Below the pieces are notes generated by a model, which saw only the letters and a list, made by a program, of their open reading frames with translations, did no database searches and had not been told where the DNA came from. From Actinomycetota bacterium (GTDB lineage: Bacteria > Actinomycetota > Acidimicrobiia > Acidimicrobiales > Ilumatobacteraceae), in NCBI GenBank assembly GCA_016870865.1, contig VGAC01000006.1, forward strand, positions 57,589-121,588: DNA of 64,000 bases. The letters are read 5' to 3'. The translations under genes were made by a program, and so were the position numbers. Each line of letters starts with the position of its first letter. The first letter of the stretch is position 1. This document shows positions 9,378 through 17,946 of this stretch, piece after piece.

Positions 9378-9383
9378 ACCATA
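9378..9383 (-). promoter_or_regulatory. -10 box TATGGT of the SpoIID-domain gene
   Basis: On the minus strand TATGGT lies 13 nt before the ATG at 9364, which would give a leader of only about 6 nt. The half repeat at 9402-9417 occupies the -35 side. Confidence 0.45.
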
Positions 9384-9401
9384 CCCCCCCGAGGGGTTCT
9401 C

Positions 9402-9417
9402 GGCGCGCCAAGGTGCA
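9402..9417 (+). repeat. Half copy of the 37-bp palindromic repeat
   Basis: The 16-bp arm GGCGCGCCAAGGTGCA is identical to the left arm of the perfect copy at 39086-39122, and GGGGTT lies three bases upstream in both. The second arm is not recognisable here. It sits 20 bp upstream of an alternative start of the SpoIID gene and 5 bp from the stop codon of the decayed DUF559 gene. Confidence 0.75.
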
Positions 9418-9421
9418 GTCT

Positions 9422-9950
9422 TTAGCAAGATTTGTCCCGAAAGGCAGCCCGAAGTTGTTGGGTGATGATGTCTGGTTCGTGAATCAAGTGACTGCAGGTA
9501 GTTGTCTCTCACCCGACCACTCTCGAACCTCTCGCGAGTAGAACCGTGGAGAGCGAATCCGTCACACTCGGCAATGACTTGTTGGTCTGTCCAAAGAAGG
9601 TCGACACGGTAAGGCCCAAGATTCACCTGGAATTCGAAAGGGGGAAGCTTTGCCCTGAAACACAGACTCAGCATCTTCGCTTCAAGAACGCTTTCGGGCG
9701 GCTCCGTGTCGAGGGGGCGATGGAGCATCGTGCCGATGATCCGTCGATTGCGTGATCGCGCCGGGGTGATGACATGCAGCGGAGTCAGAGGAGGGATTGA
9801 TACTCCATGCAGCCACACGGCAGTCGCCCCGCCCGCCAAGGCCCCGGCCACGCTGAATTGAGCGGCTCCATGTCGATGACGTGAGGTGCCGTGGCGCGGC
9901 GCACTCTTTGAGCAAGAGGCCGTGTTTGTCCGCATACGCTGAGGTACTCA
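9422..9950 (-). pseudogene. Decayed AbiEi-like/DUF559 (Vsr-like endonuclease fold) gene
   Basis: Fills the roughly 570 bp between the SpoIID gene and hom. Three minus-strand frames together spell a broken DUF559 protein: an AbiEi-like part (GALAGGATAVWLHGVS, then PLHVITPARSRNRR and MLHRPLD), the nuclease core PPESVLEAKM, YRVDLLWTDQQVIAECDGF and VRDNYLQSL, and, after a frameshift, a tail IITQQLRAAFRDKSC ending in TAA at 9424-9422. The segments that normally join them (between MLHRP and PPES, and the GW...TW strand before IITQ) are missing, so at least one frameshift and two deletions have occurred. No intact start is evident. Family assignment is by motif pattern only. Confidence 0.65.
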
Positions 9951-9989
9951 AGTTTCACGACCACGTGTGAGCGAGCCAAGGCTGATCTC

Positions 9990-10026
9990 GGCGCGAAAGC
10001 GCGCAAAAACTGCACCTTGGTGCGCC
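9990..10026 (+). repeat. Degenerate full copy of the 37-bp palindromic repeat
   Basis: Two 16-nt arms separated by a 5-nt loop (aaaac), the same 16-5-16 geometry as the perfect copy at 39086-39122. The right arm TGCACCTTGGTGCGCC has one mismatch to the consensus; the left arm has kept 11 of 16 positions. It covers the -35 side of the hom promoter. Confidence 0.7.
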
Positions 10027-10037
10027 GGGAAGGCTTG

Positions 10038-10043
10038 TAGCGT
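10038..10043 (+). promoter_or_regulatory. -10 box TAGCGT of hom (leaderless)
   Basis: TAGCGT ends 7 nt before GTG 10051. The spacer is a run of G residues that might also help ribosome binding. An in-frame upstream extension to 9967 exists but only translates the repeat. Confidence 0.55.
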
Positions 10044-10050
10044 TGGGGGG

Positions 10051-11337
10051 GTGAGTGAAAGCGTGCGGATCGGTCTGCTCGGATGCGGCAACGTGGGTGC
10101 GGCGTTCGTCAACCTTGTGAACGAGCGGGCGACCGCGATCGCCGAGCGCACCGGCATCCGACTCTCCATCACGAAAGTTGCCGTTCGTGACGCCAAGGCG
10201 AGTCGTGGGGTGGCACTGCCCGCCGGCGCGTTCGTCACCGACGTGAACTCCGTCGTCGAAGACCCCGACGTCGACCTCATCGTCGAGGCGATGGGTGGCC
10301 TGAGCCCCGCACGCGAGGCGATCACTGCGGCACTGGGGAAGGGCAAGCCCGTCGTCACCGCAAACAAGGCGTTGCTCGCCGAAACCGGTGCGGAGATGTT
10401 CGCGGTCGCCGATGCCACCGGGGTCGACTTGTTGTTCGAAGCCGCCGTCGCCGGGGGCATTCCTTTCATACGTCCACTGCGCGAGAGCCTGCGCGGTGAG
10501 CCGATCGGTCGCGTCATGGGAATCGTGAACGGCACGACCAACTTCATCCTGTCGAAGATGACCGAAGAGGGTGCCGACTACGCCGACGTATTGCGCGAGG
10601 CGCAGCGGCTCGGTTTCGCCGAGGCAGACCCGACCGCCGACGTGGAAGGCTTCGACGCCGCCGCCAAGTGCGCGATCATCGCCAGCATCGCCTTCGCCGC
10701 CGACGTGCGATCCGCCGATGTGTACCGCGAAGGCATCACCTCCATCGGAGCAAACGACATCGCTGTTGCGCACCGTCTTGGTTATGTCATCAAACTTCTC
10801 GCAGTTGCCGAGCGAACGAAGGGCTCCGAACAGCTCTCCGTGCGCGTACATCCGGCGATGGTTCCCGCGACACATCCGCTCGCCAGTGTGCGCGACGCCT
10901 ACAACGCGATCTTCGTCGAGGGGGCAGCGGTCGGTTCGCTCATGTTCTACGGCCGTGGGGCGGGTGGTGACCCGACGGCGAGCGCCATTCTCGGTGACGT
11001 CATCGACGCGGCGGTCAATCTTCGGAAGGAAACGCACGCAATGCTCGGGTCGTTCGCGCGTCCGGTGTTCACGCCCATCAACGACATGACAAGCGAATAC
11101 TTGTTGTCCTTCGAGGTCCTCGACCAACCGGGTGTTCTGCACGCAATCACAGGCGTGTTCGCCAAGAATGGCGTCAGTATCCGTGCAGCCGAACAGGTGG
11201 GGATCGGCGAAAGTGCTCGCCTCGTGTTCATTACCCACTCCGCACGTGAGGCCTCGGTACAGCAGTGTCTGGGCGAACTCGGTGGCCTCGGCGTCGTGAA
11301 GAGTTCCGACGGATTGATTCGCGTCGTCGAGCAATAG
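10051..11337 (+). CDS. hom: Homoserine dehydrogenase
   Basis: Reduces aspartate semialdehyde to homoserine, the branch point to threonine and methionine. The 428-residue protein has the NAD(P) fold GLLGCGNVGAAFVNLV, TANKALLAE, and the substrate segment GIVNGTTNFILSKM; the C-terminus is a regulatory ACT domain (VLDQPGVLHAITGVF onwards), suggesting feedback control by threonine. Length is typical for actinobacterial Hom. GTG 10051 is chosen from the -10 spacing and from family alignment (protein begins MSESVRIGLLG). thrC follows after 10 bp, so the two form a threonine operon; thrB is not next to them. Confidence 0.96.
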   Translation: MSESVRIGLLGCGNVGAAFVNLVNERATAIAERTGIRLSITKVAVRDAKASRGVALPAGAFVTDVNSVVEDPDVDLIVEAMGGLSPAREAITAALGKGKPVVTANKALLAETGAEMFAVADATGVDLLFEAAVAGGIPFIRPLRESLRGEPIGRVMGIVNGTTNFILSKMTEEGADYADVLREAQRLGFAEADPTADVEGFDAAAKCAIIASIAFAADVRSADVYREGITSIGANDIAVAHRLGYVIKLLAVAERTKGSEQLSVRVHPAMVPATHPLASVRDAYNAIFVEGAAVGSLMFYGRGAGGDPTASAILGDVIDAAVNLRKETHAMLGSFARPVFTPINDMTSEYLLSFEVLDQPGVLHAITGVFAKNGVSIRAAEQVGIGESARLVFITHSAREASVQQCLGELGGLGVVKSSDGLIRVVEQ

Positions 11338-11347
11338 GAATTTCGCG

Positions 11348-12739
11348 ATGCGCTACGTCTCAACGCGCGGCTCCGCGCCCACGCTCGGTTTCGCCGACAC
11401 GGTTCTGGCAGGTCTTGCCACCGACGGCGGGCTCTACGTACCCGAGACGTGGCCCGTTGCACCCGGACACATCAGCGGTGACTACGCCAAGTTGGCCGCC
11501 GACATCATGTCGCCTTACGCCGGCGACGAGATCAGCGCAGAAGATCTCGCCTCGCTGTGCACTGCGGCATACGCGACGTTCCGTGACCCGCGTGTGACGC
11601 CGCTTGTTCCACTCGAACAGGGCCACTGGATGCTCGAGTTGTTCCACGGGCCGACGCTCGCCTTCAAGGACGTTGCACTGCAGTTTCTCGGCAGGTTGTT
11701 CGATCACCTGCTCGAGTCGCGTGACGAACGCATCACCATCGTGTGCGCTACCAGCGGTGACACCGGCGGTGCCGCCATCGACGGCGTGAAGAACTGTTCA
11801 CGGGTGAAGATCGTGATTCTGTACCCGCACGATCGCATCAGCGACGTGCAACGTCGGCAGATGACCACCGTGAATTCACCGAATGTGACGACGCTTGCGG
11901 TCGATGGCACCTTCGACGACTGCCAGGACCTCGTCAAGGCGATGTTCAACCACGCCGAATTCCGCGACAGGCACCGCCTCTCGGCCGTGAACTCGATCAA
12001 CTGGGCACGCATCATGGCGCAGGTGGTCTACTACTTCTCGGCAATTCAGCAGGTGGCGGCAAACGGTGAATCGATCGACAACGGCGTTTCTTTCAGCGTG
12101 CCCACGGGCAATTTCGGAAACGTGTTGTCGGGCTGGATTGCAAAGCGAATGGGTGCGCCGATTCGTCACCTCGTCGTCGGGTCGAATTCGAACGACATCC
12201 TCACTCGCTTTTTTGAAACCCACGAAATGCGTGCGCGCGACGTGGTGCCGACGCTGAGTCCCAGCATGGACATCCAGGTGTCGTCGAACTTCGAGCGATT
12301 GCTGTTCGAGATGAATGGACGTGATGGCGGCCTGACGACAGAACAATTGCAGCGCTTCCGTTCCGCCGGCGCTTTCGCGGTCGAGGCCGACCAACACGAC
12401 ACCTGGCTTGCGCCGACGTTCCGCGCCGCGCGCTGTGACGACACGCAAACCGCCGCGATGATCAAGGACGTCTACGAGTCGACGGGTCAGATGATCGACC
12501 CGCACACCGCCGTCGGTGTGTTGGGTGGACGCACGCACCAAGAGGGGGGAGTGCCGATGGTGACGCTGGCGACCGCACACCCGGCGAAGTTCCCCGACGC
12601 GGTCGAACCTGCGACGGGTCGCCGCCCCGAATTGCCCGCACACATGGCGGACCTGTTCGACCGCCCCGAGAGGCTGACCCGCGTGGCCAACGACCTTGCC
12701 GCGGTCGAAGCCGAGGTCGCGGCAGGCTCCGGCCTTTGA
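11348..12739 (+). CDS. thrC: Threonine synthase (long ThrC type)
   Basis: PLP enzyme converting O-phosphohomoserine to threonine. The 463-residue protein starts RYVSTRGSAPTLGFADTVL, typical of the E. coli/yeast-like class, and has the PLP lysine in AFKDVALQFLGRL, the CATSGDTGGAAIDG phosphate loop and SVPTGNFGNVLSGW. AGGA 8 nt before ATG 11348 can act as Shine-Dalgarno sequence. It lies directly behind hom. A GC-rich stem (ggctccggc/gccgg) at the stop has no U-tract, so any termination there is probably Rho-dependent. Confidence 0.96.
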   Translation: MRYVSTRGSAPTLGFADTVLAGLATDGGLYVPETWPVAPGHISGDYAKLAADIMSPYAGDEISAEDLASLCTAAYATFRDPRVTPLVPLEQGHWMLELFHGPTLAFKDVALQFLGRLFDHLLESRDERITIVCATSGDTGGAAIDGVKNCSRVKIVILYPHDRISDVQRRQMTTVNSPNVTTLAVDGTFDDCQDLVKAMFNHAEFRDRHRLSAVNSINWARIMAQVVYYFSAIQQVAANGESIDNGVSFSVPTGNFGNVLSGWIAKRMGAPIRHLVVGSNSNDILTRFFETHEMRARDVVPTLSPSMDIQVSSNFERLLFEMNGRDGGLTTEQLQRFRSAGAFAVEADQHDTWLAPTFRAARCDDTQTAAMIKDVYESTGQMIDPHTAVGVLGGRTHQEGGVPMVTLATAHPAKFPDAVEPATGRRPELPAHMADLFDRPERLTRVANDLAAVEAEVAAGSGL

Positions 12740-12816
12740 GCCGGACCCGACCGGGGCCCACAACGAGCCGCGGCTCGGCATATTTCCCAGCACTGGGGCG
12801 CTTTCGAGGCAAAGCG

Positions 12817-12846
12817 TTGCAAAGCCCGAGGATCGAAAGTTAACTT
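12817..12846 (+). promoter_or_regulatory. Probable rho promoter
   Basis: TTGCAA (12817-12822) and TAACTT (12841-12846) are separated by 18 bp in the 230-bp gap before rho, implying a leader of about 115 nt. The leader contains a 32-codon open frame from ATG 12865 to a TAG at 12961, 6 nt before the rho GTG. Confidence 0.4.
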
Positions 12847-12969
12847 GGTATCACCAACTCGGCGATGGTCTCGCAGAGTTCTTCGCAGCGGAGAATCTTC
12901 CCGCGTTCGCGAACCCCATGGAATCCCGCCCGCTCGAAGCGTGCATGCGGGGACGAAAGGTAGGCAGCG

Positions 12970-14682
12970 GTGGCTGCAGAAGCACTAGAGAAGTCGGTAC
13001 TCGAGGGCAAGGACCGCGAGCAACTGATGGCAATCGCCCAGGCGCTTGGTGTGAAGTCGGTGTCGCGTGCAAAGAAGGCCGAACTCATCGACAAGATCCT
13101 CGAGCAGACCTCGACTCCCGAACCCACGGCCAAACCGGCCCCGAAGCCCGCGCCCGTCGCCGGGGTCGCAACGAGCGAATCACGCGAACCGCGCGTCGTG
13201 CTCGGCTCCGACGGCGAACCGCTCTCGGAATGGGAGATCGAACTCGCCGAACACGAGGGGACCCTCGAAGAAACCGCCGCCACCGTTCAGCACAGCGACC
13301 GTGGTCCCCGCAGCAACGAGGGCCAACGCAGCGATCGCGGGCCACGCAACGACTCCCGCAACGACAACGGTCAGCGACGCGAATTCCAGCAGCGCGACGG
13401 CCAGCAGCGCCGCGACTTCGAGGGCGAAGGAGGCAACCGCAACCGTCGTCGCCGCCGCCGCAACAAGAACCGTCGTGACGACATGGCACCACAGGGTGAT
13501 GATCGCTACGAGATTGATGCACCGCTCGAGGGTGAACCGATCAGCAACGAACCCGTCGCGGTGAATGGTTACCTCGACCTGCGCGACGAGGGCTACGGCT
13601 TCCTGCGTGCACGCGGTTACCTGCCACATCGCGACGATGCCTACATCTCGGTCAAGCAGACGCGTCAACACGGCCTGCGCAAGGGGGATCACGTCTCTGG
13701 CATGGCCCGCCCCGCCGGTCGTGGAGAGAAGAACCCGGCGTTGCTCGAGATCCATTCGATAAACGGCAAGCCCGCCGAGTCGGTGAAGGGTCGTCCGCGT
13801 TTCGAGGACCTCACGCCACTGTTCCCCGACGAGAAGTTGCGTCTGGAGGACCCGCAGGACCCGGCCAACATGACGTCGCGCATCCTCGACCTGATCTCAC
13901 CGATCGGCAAGGGCCAGCGCGGTCTCATCGTGTCTCCTCCAAAGGCCGGCAAGACGACGATCATGAAGACGATCGTCACGTCGATCGAGAAGAACAACCC
14001 CGAGGTCGACCTCATCGTCCTCCTCATCGACGAACGGCCCGAAGAAGTCACCGACATGAAGCGCACGGTGCGCGGCGAAGTCATCTCCTCGACGTTCGAC
14101 CGTCCATCCGAAGAGCACACGATTGTCGCCGAAATGGCGATCGAAAAGGCGAAGCGCTTGGTCGAAGCGGGCCGTGACGTCGTCGTTGTTCTCGACGGCA
14201 TCACTCGATTGTCGCGCGCCTACAACCTTGCCGCTCCTGCAACGGGCCGCATCATGTCGGGTGGTATCGATGCCGGCGCCCTGTACCCGCCGAAGAAGTT
14301 CTTTGGTGCGGCGCGCAATGTGGAGGAGGGTGGAAGCCTGACGATCCTCGCAACGTGCCTGGTCGAGACGAACAGCCGCATGGACGACGCAATCTTCGAG
14401 GAATTCAAGGGCACGGGCAACATGGAACTGCGTCTCGACCGCAAGCTCGCCGAGCGCCGCATCTACCCGGCCATCGACGTCGACGCATCAAGCACCCGCC
14501 ACGAGGAACTGCTCTTTGACCGCAAACAACTGCAGTTGGTGTGGAAACTGCGCCGCGTGCTGTCGGGACTTGCCGCCGACGGCAATGCCGGCCCGGGTCT
14601 CGAATTGCTGATCGACCGTCTCAAGTCCTTCCGCAACAACGACGAATTCCTCGCTGAAATCGCCAAGCAACCCTCGATGTGA
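12970..14682 (+). CDS. rho: Transcription termination factor Rho
   Basis: Hexameric RNA-dependent ATPase ending transcription; 570 residues. A Rho_N helical domain ([20 protein letters not shown]) is followed by an Arg/Asn/Gln-rich low-complexity insert (about 100-180, [14 protein letters not shown]), as in other actinobacterial Rho proteins, where it gives extra RNA binding. Then come the OB-fold RNA-binding domain ([14 protein letters not shown]) and the ATPase with Walker [10 protein letters not shown], Walker [16 protein letters not shown], and the Q/R loop region [23 protein letters not shown] is preceded by GAAAGG. The following rpmE has its own -10 box. Confidence 0.97.
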   Translation: MAAEALEKSVLEGKDREQLMAIAQALGVKSVSRAKKAELIDKILEQTSTPEPTAKPAPKPAPVAGVATSESREPRVVLGSDGEPLSEWEIELAEHEGTLEETAATVQHSDRGPRSNEGQRSDRGPRNDSRNDNGQRREFQQRDGQQRRDFEGEGGNRNRRRRRRNKNRRDDMAPQGDDRYEIDAPLEGEPISNEPVAVNGYLDLRDEGYGFLRARGYLPHRDDAYISVKQTRQHGLRKGDHVSGMARPAGRGEKNPALLEIHSINGKPAESVKGRPRFEDLTPLFPDEKLRLEDPQDPANMTSRILDLISPIGKGQRGLIVSPPKAGKTTIMKTIVTSIEKNNPEVDLIVLLIDERPEEVTDMKRTVRGEVISSTFDRPSEEHTIVAEMAIEKAKRLVEAGRDVVVVLDGITRLSRAYNLAAPATGRIMSGGIDAGALYPPKKFFGAARNVEEGGSLTILATCLVETNSRMDDAIFEEFKGTGNMELRLDRKLAERRIYPAIDVDASSTRHEELLFDRKQLQLVWKLRRVLSGLAADGNAGPGLELLIDRLKSFRNNDEFLAEIAKQPSM

Positions 14683-14714
14683 ACCCGCCCGTGGGCTTTC
14701 CCCGGGTCTACCTA

Positions 14715-14720
14715 TAGGAT
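14715..14720 (+). promoter_or_regulatory. -10 box TAGGAT of rpmE
   Basis: TATAGGAT ends 8 nt before ATG 14729, so rpmE can be transcribed apart from rho with almost no leader. Confidence 0.5.
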
Positions 14721-14728
14721 CTGCCGCC

Positions 14729-14944
14729 ATGAAGACCGAAATCCACCCCACCTACAACGAAATCAACGTCAGGTGCTCGTGTGGCAACTCCTTCACCACG
14801 CGCAGCACCAACCGTGGCGATCTTTCTCTCGAACTCTGCAACGAGTGCCACCCGTATTTCACGGGGAAGCAAAAGCTGGTCGACACCGGTGGCCGCGTCG
14901 AGCGTTACAACAAGCGCTACGGCTCGCGCAAAGCCAAGAAGTAG
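14729..14944 (+). CDS. rpmE: 50S ribosomal protein L31, zinc-binding form
   Basis: Protein of 71 residues. Zinc ligands Cys16, Cys18, Cys37 and Cys40 (CSC and CNEC) mark the C+ type; such L31 proteins are replaced by a Cys-free paralogue under zinc shortage in many bacteria. The basic tail [12 protein letters not shown] is normal. Position between rho and prfA is conserved in Actinomycetota. Confidence 0.98.
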   Translation: MKTEIHPTYNEINVRCSCGNSFTTRSTNRGDLSLELCNECHPYFTGKQKLVDTGGRVERYNKRYGSRKAKK

Positions 14945-14948
14945 TCGA

Positions 14949-14954
14949 TACGGT
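14949..14954 (+). promoter_or_regulatory. -10 box TACGGT of the gene at 14961 (leaderless)
   Basis: TACGGT, 6 nt (ccggtc), then GTG. This decides GTG 14961 as the start rather than an in-frame codon inside rpmE. Confidence 0.55.
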
Positions 14955-14960
14955 CCGGTC

Positions 14961-15983
14961 GTGTCGACGAACGGCACGCGCAAGAGCCAACTGCTCTCGC
15001 TCAAACTTCTTGCCCTCGTGCGCGAACACCTGGGACCACACCACGACGGGGGCATCTCTCCCGCAGTGTTTGCACGTGGCGCAGCCGCTCTCGAATCGGG
15101 AGCCAGTTGGGTCCTGGTCGCGGAACAAACCGAACGCGGCCTCGGCCCGGCCCTGTTGTGGGCCCTCAAGGCAGGATCCTCGGAACTCAACGTGCTCGCC
15201 GAATCGGATACGGGAACGCTCGCGCGTCAGGCTGCTTACTTCGAATTTCCGATCACCGTGTGGCACGTCGACGACGGCACGCTGATGCCCGCAACCGCCG
15301 AACCTCTTCCCGACCATCGTCGACCTTCGCCCGAGCACGCCGCGTTCATGGCGCTCATCGCACAGGGTGGGGCGACACCAGTCGTCGAGCACGGAATCGT
15401 CGCGGGTGAGGTGCTCGGCCTCGAGGTGTGTCGCGCGGTCGACGACCCCGTCACCGGCGCGGCCCGACTGGAAGTTGGCATGGGCGCGCACGATCGCGAG
15501 GCGTTCGCGATGCTGCACGGTGACAAGCCGACAGTCCAGGCACTTGCCGAGGTGGTCGACAACGTGAAGCAGCACCGCCGCCCCGGGGCGTTGCCGCATC
15601 CGTTCAATCGCATCGCACCCGAACGAATGTTGCGCGCGAACATCCTCGATGCACCTGCTGTGGTCGGCGCCTCTTCACTCGTCATCTGTGATCCGCCGGT
15701 CCCGCGAACCAACGTCCTCAACGTCGTTCCGTGCGTCGCGCGCGGGCGCTCACACGGTGGCGCCGACATCGTCGTCGTCGTCACATCGGGTGCCGACCCG
15801 GACATCGTTCCCTACGCACTCGATGCCCGCGCACGGGTCGACCAACATCATGGTTCGGTCTCGGAATTGCGCATCGCCATGCCTGCTGCGCACATCACAC
15901 CGACCAACCGTCGTGCACTTGGTCTCGCGCATGGTGCGGCGTCGTTCGTCGAGCTGGACATGTCGGCGGTGTCACCCAGTTAG
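14961..15983 (+). CDS. Conserved protein of unknown function between rpmE and prfA
   Basis: Protein of 340 residues without a family I can name. The N-terminus (about 20-115) reads as an alpha/beta segment (ALESGASWVLVAEQ, ALLWALKAGSSELNVLAES, ITVWHVDDGTL). The middle has VVEHGIVAGEVLGLEVCRAV and LEVGMGAHDREAFAML; the C-terminus has LVICDPPVPRTNVLNVVPC and ADIVVVVTSGADPDIVPYAL, then PAAHITPTNRRALGLAH. There is no signal peptide or membrane segment. Its place in the rho-rpmE-prfA-prmC cluster suggests a tie to translation, but that is context only. Its TAG stop forms part of the prfA -10 box. Confidence 0.8.
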   Translation: MSTNGTRKSQLLSLKLLALVREHLGPHHDGGISPAVFARGAAALESGASWVLVAEQTERGLGPALLWALKAGSSELNVLAESDTGTLARQAAYFEFPITVWHVDDGTLMPATAEPLPDHRRPSPEHAAFMALIAQGGATPVVEHGIVAGEVLGLEVCRAVDDPVTGAARLEVGMGAHDREAFAMLHGDKPTVQALAEVVDNVKQHRRPGALPHPFNRIAPERMLRANILDAPAVVGASSLVICDPPVPRTNVLNVVPCVARGRSHGGADIVVVVTSGADPDIVPYALDARARVDQHHGSVSELRIAMPAAHITPTNRRALGLAHGAASFVELDMSAVSPS

Positions 15984-15986
15984 CCT
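15981..15986 (+). promoter_or_regulatory. -10 box TAGCCT of prfA overlapping a stop codon
   Basis: The TAG stop of the upstream gene (15981-15983) is the first half of TAGCCT, which ends 8 nt before ATG 15995. Confidence 0.5.
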
Positions 15987-15994
15987 GCGGTGTC

Positions 15995-17062
15995 ATGAAG
16001 GACCGCCTCGAAAGCATTGAACGCGACTTCGAGGACCTCGAGGCGAGCCTCGGTGACCCGTCGGTGCTGGGTGACCAAGCGAAGTTGCGCGACGCGACGC
16101 GCCGGTACAAGCAGATGATGCCGATCGTCGAATGCATCCGCACGATCAAAGCAACGCGCGGCAACGCCGATGCGGCCCGCGAACTGATGCAAATGGCCAG
16201 CGGTGAGGAGAAGGAATTGCTGCGCGACGAAATCGCAGGCGCGGAGGCCGAGCTCGACAAACTCGACGCACAATTGAAGATGTTGCTGTTGCCCCGCGAC
16301 CCGAACGAGGGCAAGGCCGTGATCATGGAAATCCGCGGCGCCGAGGGCGGCGAAGAAGCCAACCTCTTCGCCGGTGATCTCCTCGAGATGTACCGCGGCT
16401 ACGCGGCGAACATGGGCTGGAAGTGCGAGGTCATGTCGCTCGACGAGTCACCGCTCGGTGGTATCAACCAAGTGACCCTCATGGTGTCCGGTGACTCGGC
16501 ATGGAGCCACCTCAAGTTCGAGGGCGGTCCGCATCGTGTGCAACGCGTCCCCGTCACCGAAAGCCAGGGTCGAATCCACACGTCGTCGGCAACGGTGACG
16601 ACGATGCCCGAAGCCGAGGAGGTCGACGTCGAAATCGAGGACAAGGACCTCGACATCGACGTCTACCGCTCGTCGGGTGCAGGCGGCCAGCACGTCAACA
16701 CCACCGACTCGGCGGTGCGCATCACGCACAAACCCACCGGCATCGTCGTCGCGATGCAAGACGAACGCAGCCAGTTGCAAAACCGCGCCCGCGCCATGCA
16801 GGTTTTGCGGGCGCGCATCCTCAAGGCCCGCCAAGAGGAACATGATGCGGCGGCCTCGGCGCAGCGGCGTGCACAAGTCGGCGGTGGCGGACGCAGCGAG
16901 AAGATCCGCACCTACAACTTCAAAGAAAACCGTGTCACCGACCATCGCATCGGTCTCACGCTCTACCGGCTGGCGGACATCTTGAAGGGCGACCTGGCAG
17001 AACTGTCCGACGCCCTCATCCAGGAAGAACGCACACGGCAGCTCGCCGCAGGGGAAGAGTGA
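15995..17062 (+). CDS. prfA: Peptide chain release factor 1
   Basis: RF1 (355 residues) ends translation at UAA and UAG. The GGQ loop is SSGAGGQHVNTTDSAVR and the codon-recognition loop is RVPVTESQGRIHTSSATV; the P-V-T triplet is the RF1 (PxT) form. ATG 15995 gives the normal RF1 N-terminus (MKDRLESIERDFEDLE, coiled coil); longer in-frame starts would run into the previous gene. The downstream prmC, which methylates the GGQ glutamine, overlaps by 4 nt. Confidence 0.97.
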   Translation: MKDRLESIERDFEDLEASLGDPSVLGDQAKLRDATRRYKQMMPIVECIRTIKATRGNADAARELMQMASGEEKELLRDEIAGAEAELDKLDAQLKMLLLPRDPNEGKAVIMEIRGAEGGEEANLFAGDLLEMYRGYAANMGWKCEVMSLDESPLGGINQVTLMVSGDSAWSHLKFEGGPHRVQRVPVTESQGRIHTSSATVTTMPEAEEVDVEIEDKDLDIDVYRSSGAGGQHVNTTDSAVRITHKPTGIVVAMQDERSQLQNRARAMQVLRARILKARQEEHDAAASAQRRAQVGGGGRSEKIRTYNFKENRVTDHRIGLTLYRLADILKGDLAELSDALIQEERTRQLAAGEE

Positions 17063-17946
17063 GCCAAGCCGACACATCGACGTGGCGCGAGTTGCTCGAC
17101 GAGACGACCGAGCGGCTGGGTGACCGCAACGAGGCCCGCTGGATGTGCGAAGAGGCTTCGGGTCTCGACGGAGGGGAATTCCTCGACGAACTCGACCAGC
17201 CGGCCACGCAGCGCATGGGCCTGGCGCTGCAGTCGATGGTCGGTCGCAGGCTTGCCGGTGAGCCGTTGCAGTACGTGCTCGGCCACTGGCCGTTTCGGCG
17301 CGTCGATCTGCTAGTCGACCGTCGCGTGCTCATCCCGAGACCGGAAACCGAACTCGTCGCAGGGGAGGCCCTGGGTATTGCCCTCGCCGCGCACGGCGGG
17401 CGCGGCGGGCGGACCATTCGCATCGTCGACCTCGGCACGGGCAGCGGAGCAATCGGACTCGCGATTGCGAATGAACTGCCTCACACGGGTGTCGAAGTGT
17501 GGATCACCGATGCGTCGGCCGACGCCCTCGATGTTGCAAGGGCCAACATCCCGGGAATCGGACGCAACGCCGCAAATGTCCGGGTTGCCCTCGGTGAATG
17601 GTGTGCGGCCCTGCCCGACGAACTGCGTGGAAGATTCGACGTCGTCGTGTCGAATCCGCCCTACGTCGCCGTCGACGATGCAACCCTCGATGAGTCGGTT
17701 CGTGACCACGAACCACACTCGGCACTGTTTTCAGCCAACGACGGTTTGGCCGACATCTTTGCGATTGCGGCACAAGCGCGCGACTGGCTGGCCGACAACG
17801 GTCGGCTCATCCTGGAAATCGGCCACCGACAGGGTGCCGCGGTACGTGCCGAGCTCGAGCGCCTCGGCTATGTGAACGTCGAGGTGAAGGTCGATCTGGC
17901 GGGCCACGACCGCATCGCGGTCGCCGTCAAGGTAGCGAACGCCTGA
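17059..17946 (+). CDS. prmC: Release factor glutamine methyltransferase
   Basis: SAM-dependent enzyme methylating the Gln of GGQ in release factors. It has 295 residues: an N-terminal helical RF-binding domain, then the Rossmann methyltransferase with VDLGTGSGAIGLAIA and the catalytic NPPY motif (VVSNPPYVAVDD). GTG 17059 overlaps the prfA stop (GTGA), so enzyme and substrate are made together. The 3' end overlaps the convergent S9 peptidase gene by 20 bp. Confidence 0.96.
   Translation: MSQADTSTWRELLDETTERLGDRNEARWMCEEASGLDGGEFLDELDQPATQRMGLALQSMVGRRLAGEPLQYVLGHWPFRRVDLLVDRRVLIPRPETELVAGEALGIALAAHGGRGGRTIRIVDLGTGSGAIGLAIANELPHTGVEVWITDASADALDVARANIPGIGRNAANVRVALGEWCAALPDELRGRFDVVVSNPPYVAVDDATLDESVRDHEPHSALFSANDGLADIFAIAAQARDWLADNGRLILEIGHRQGAAVRAELERLGYVNVEVKVDLAGHDRIAVAVKVANA

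Noticed and set aside
9967..10050. N-terminal extension of hom
   Set aside because: Would only translate the palindromic repeat; the -10 box and the family alignment both place the start at GTG 10051.
14683..14711. Possible intrinsic terminator between rho and rpmE
   Set aside because: GCCCGTGGGC and nested ACCCG/CGGGT can pair, but only three T follow; too weak to call.
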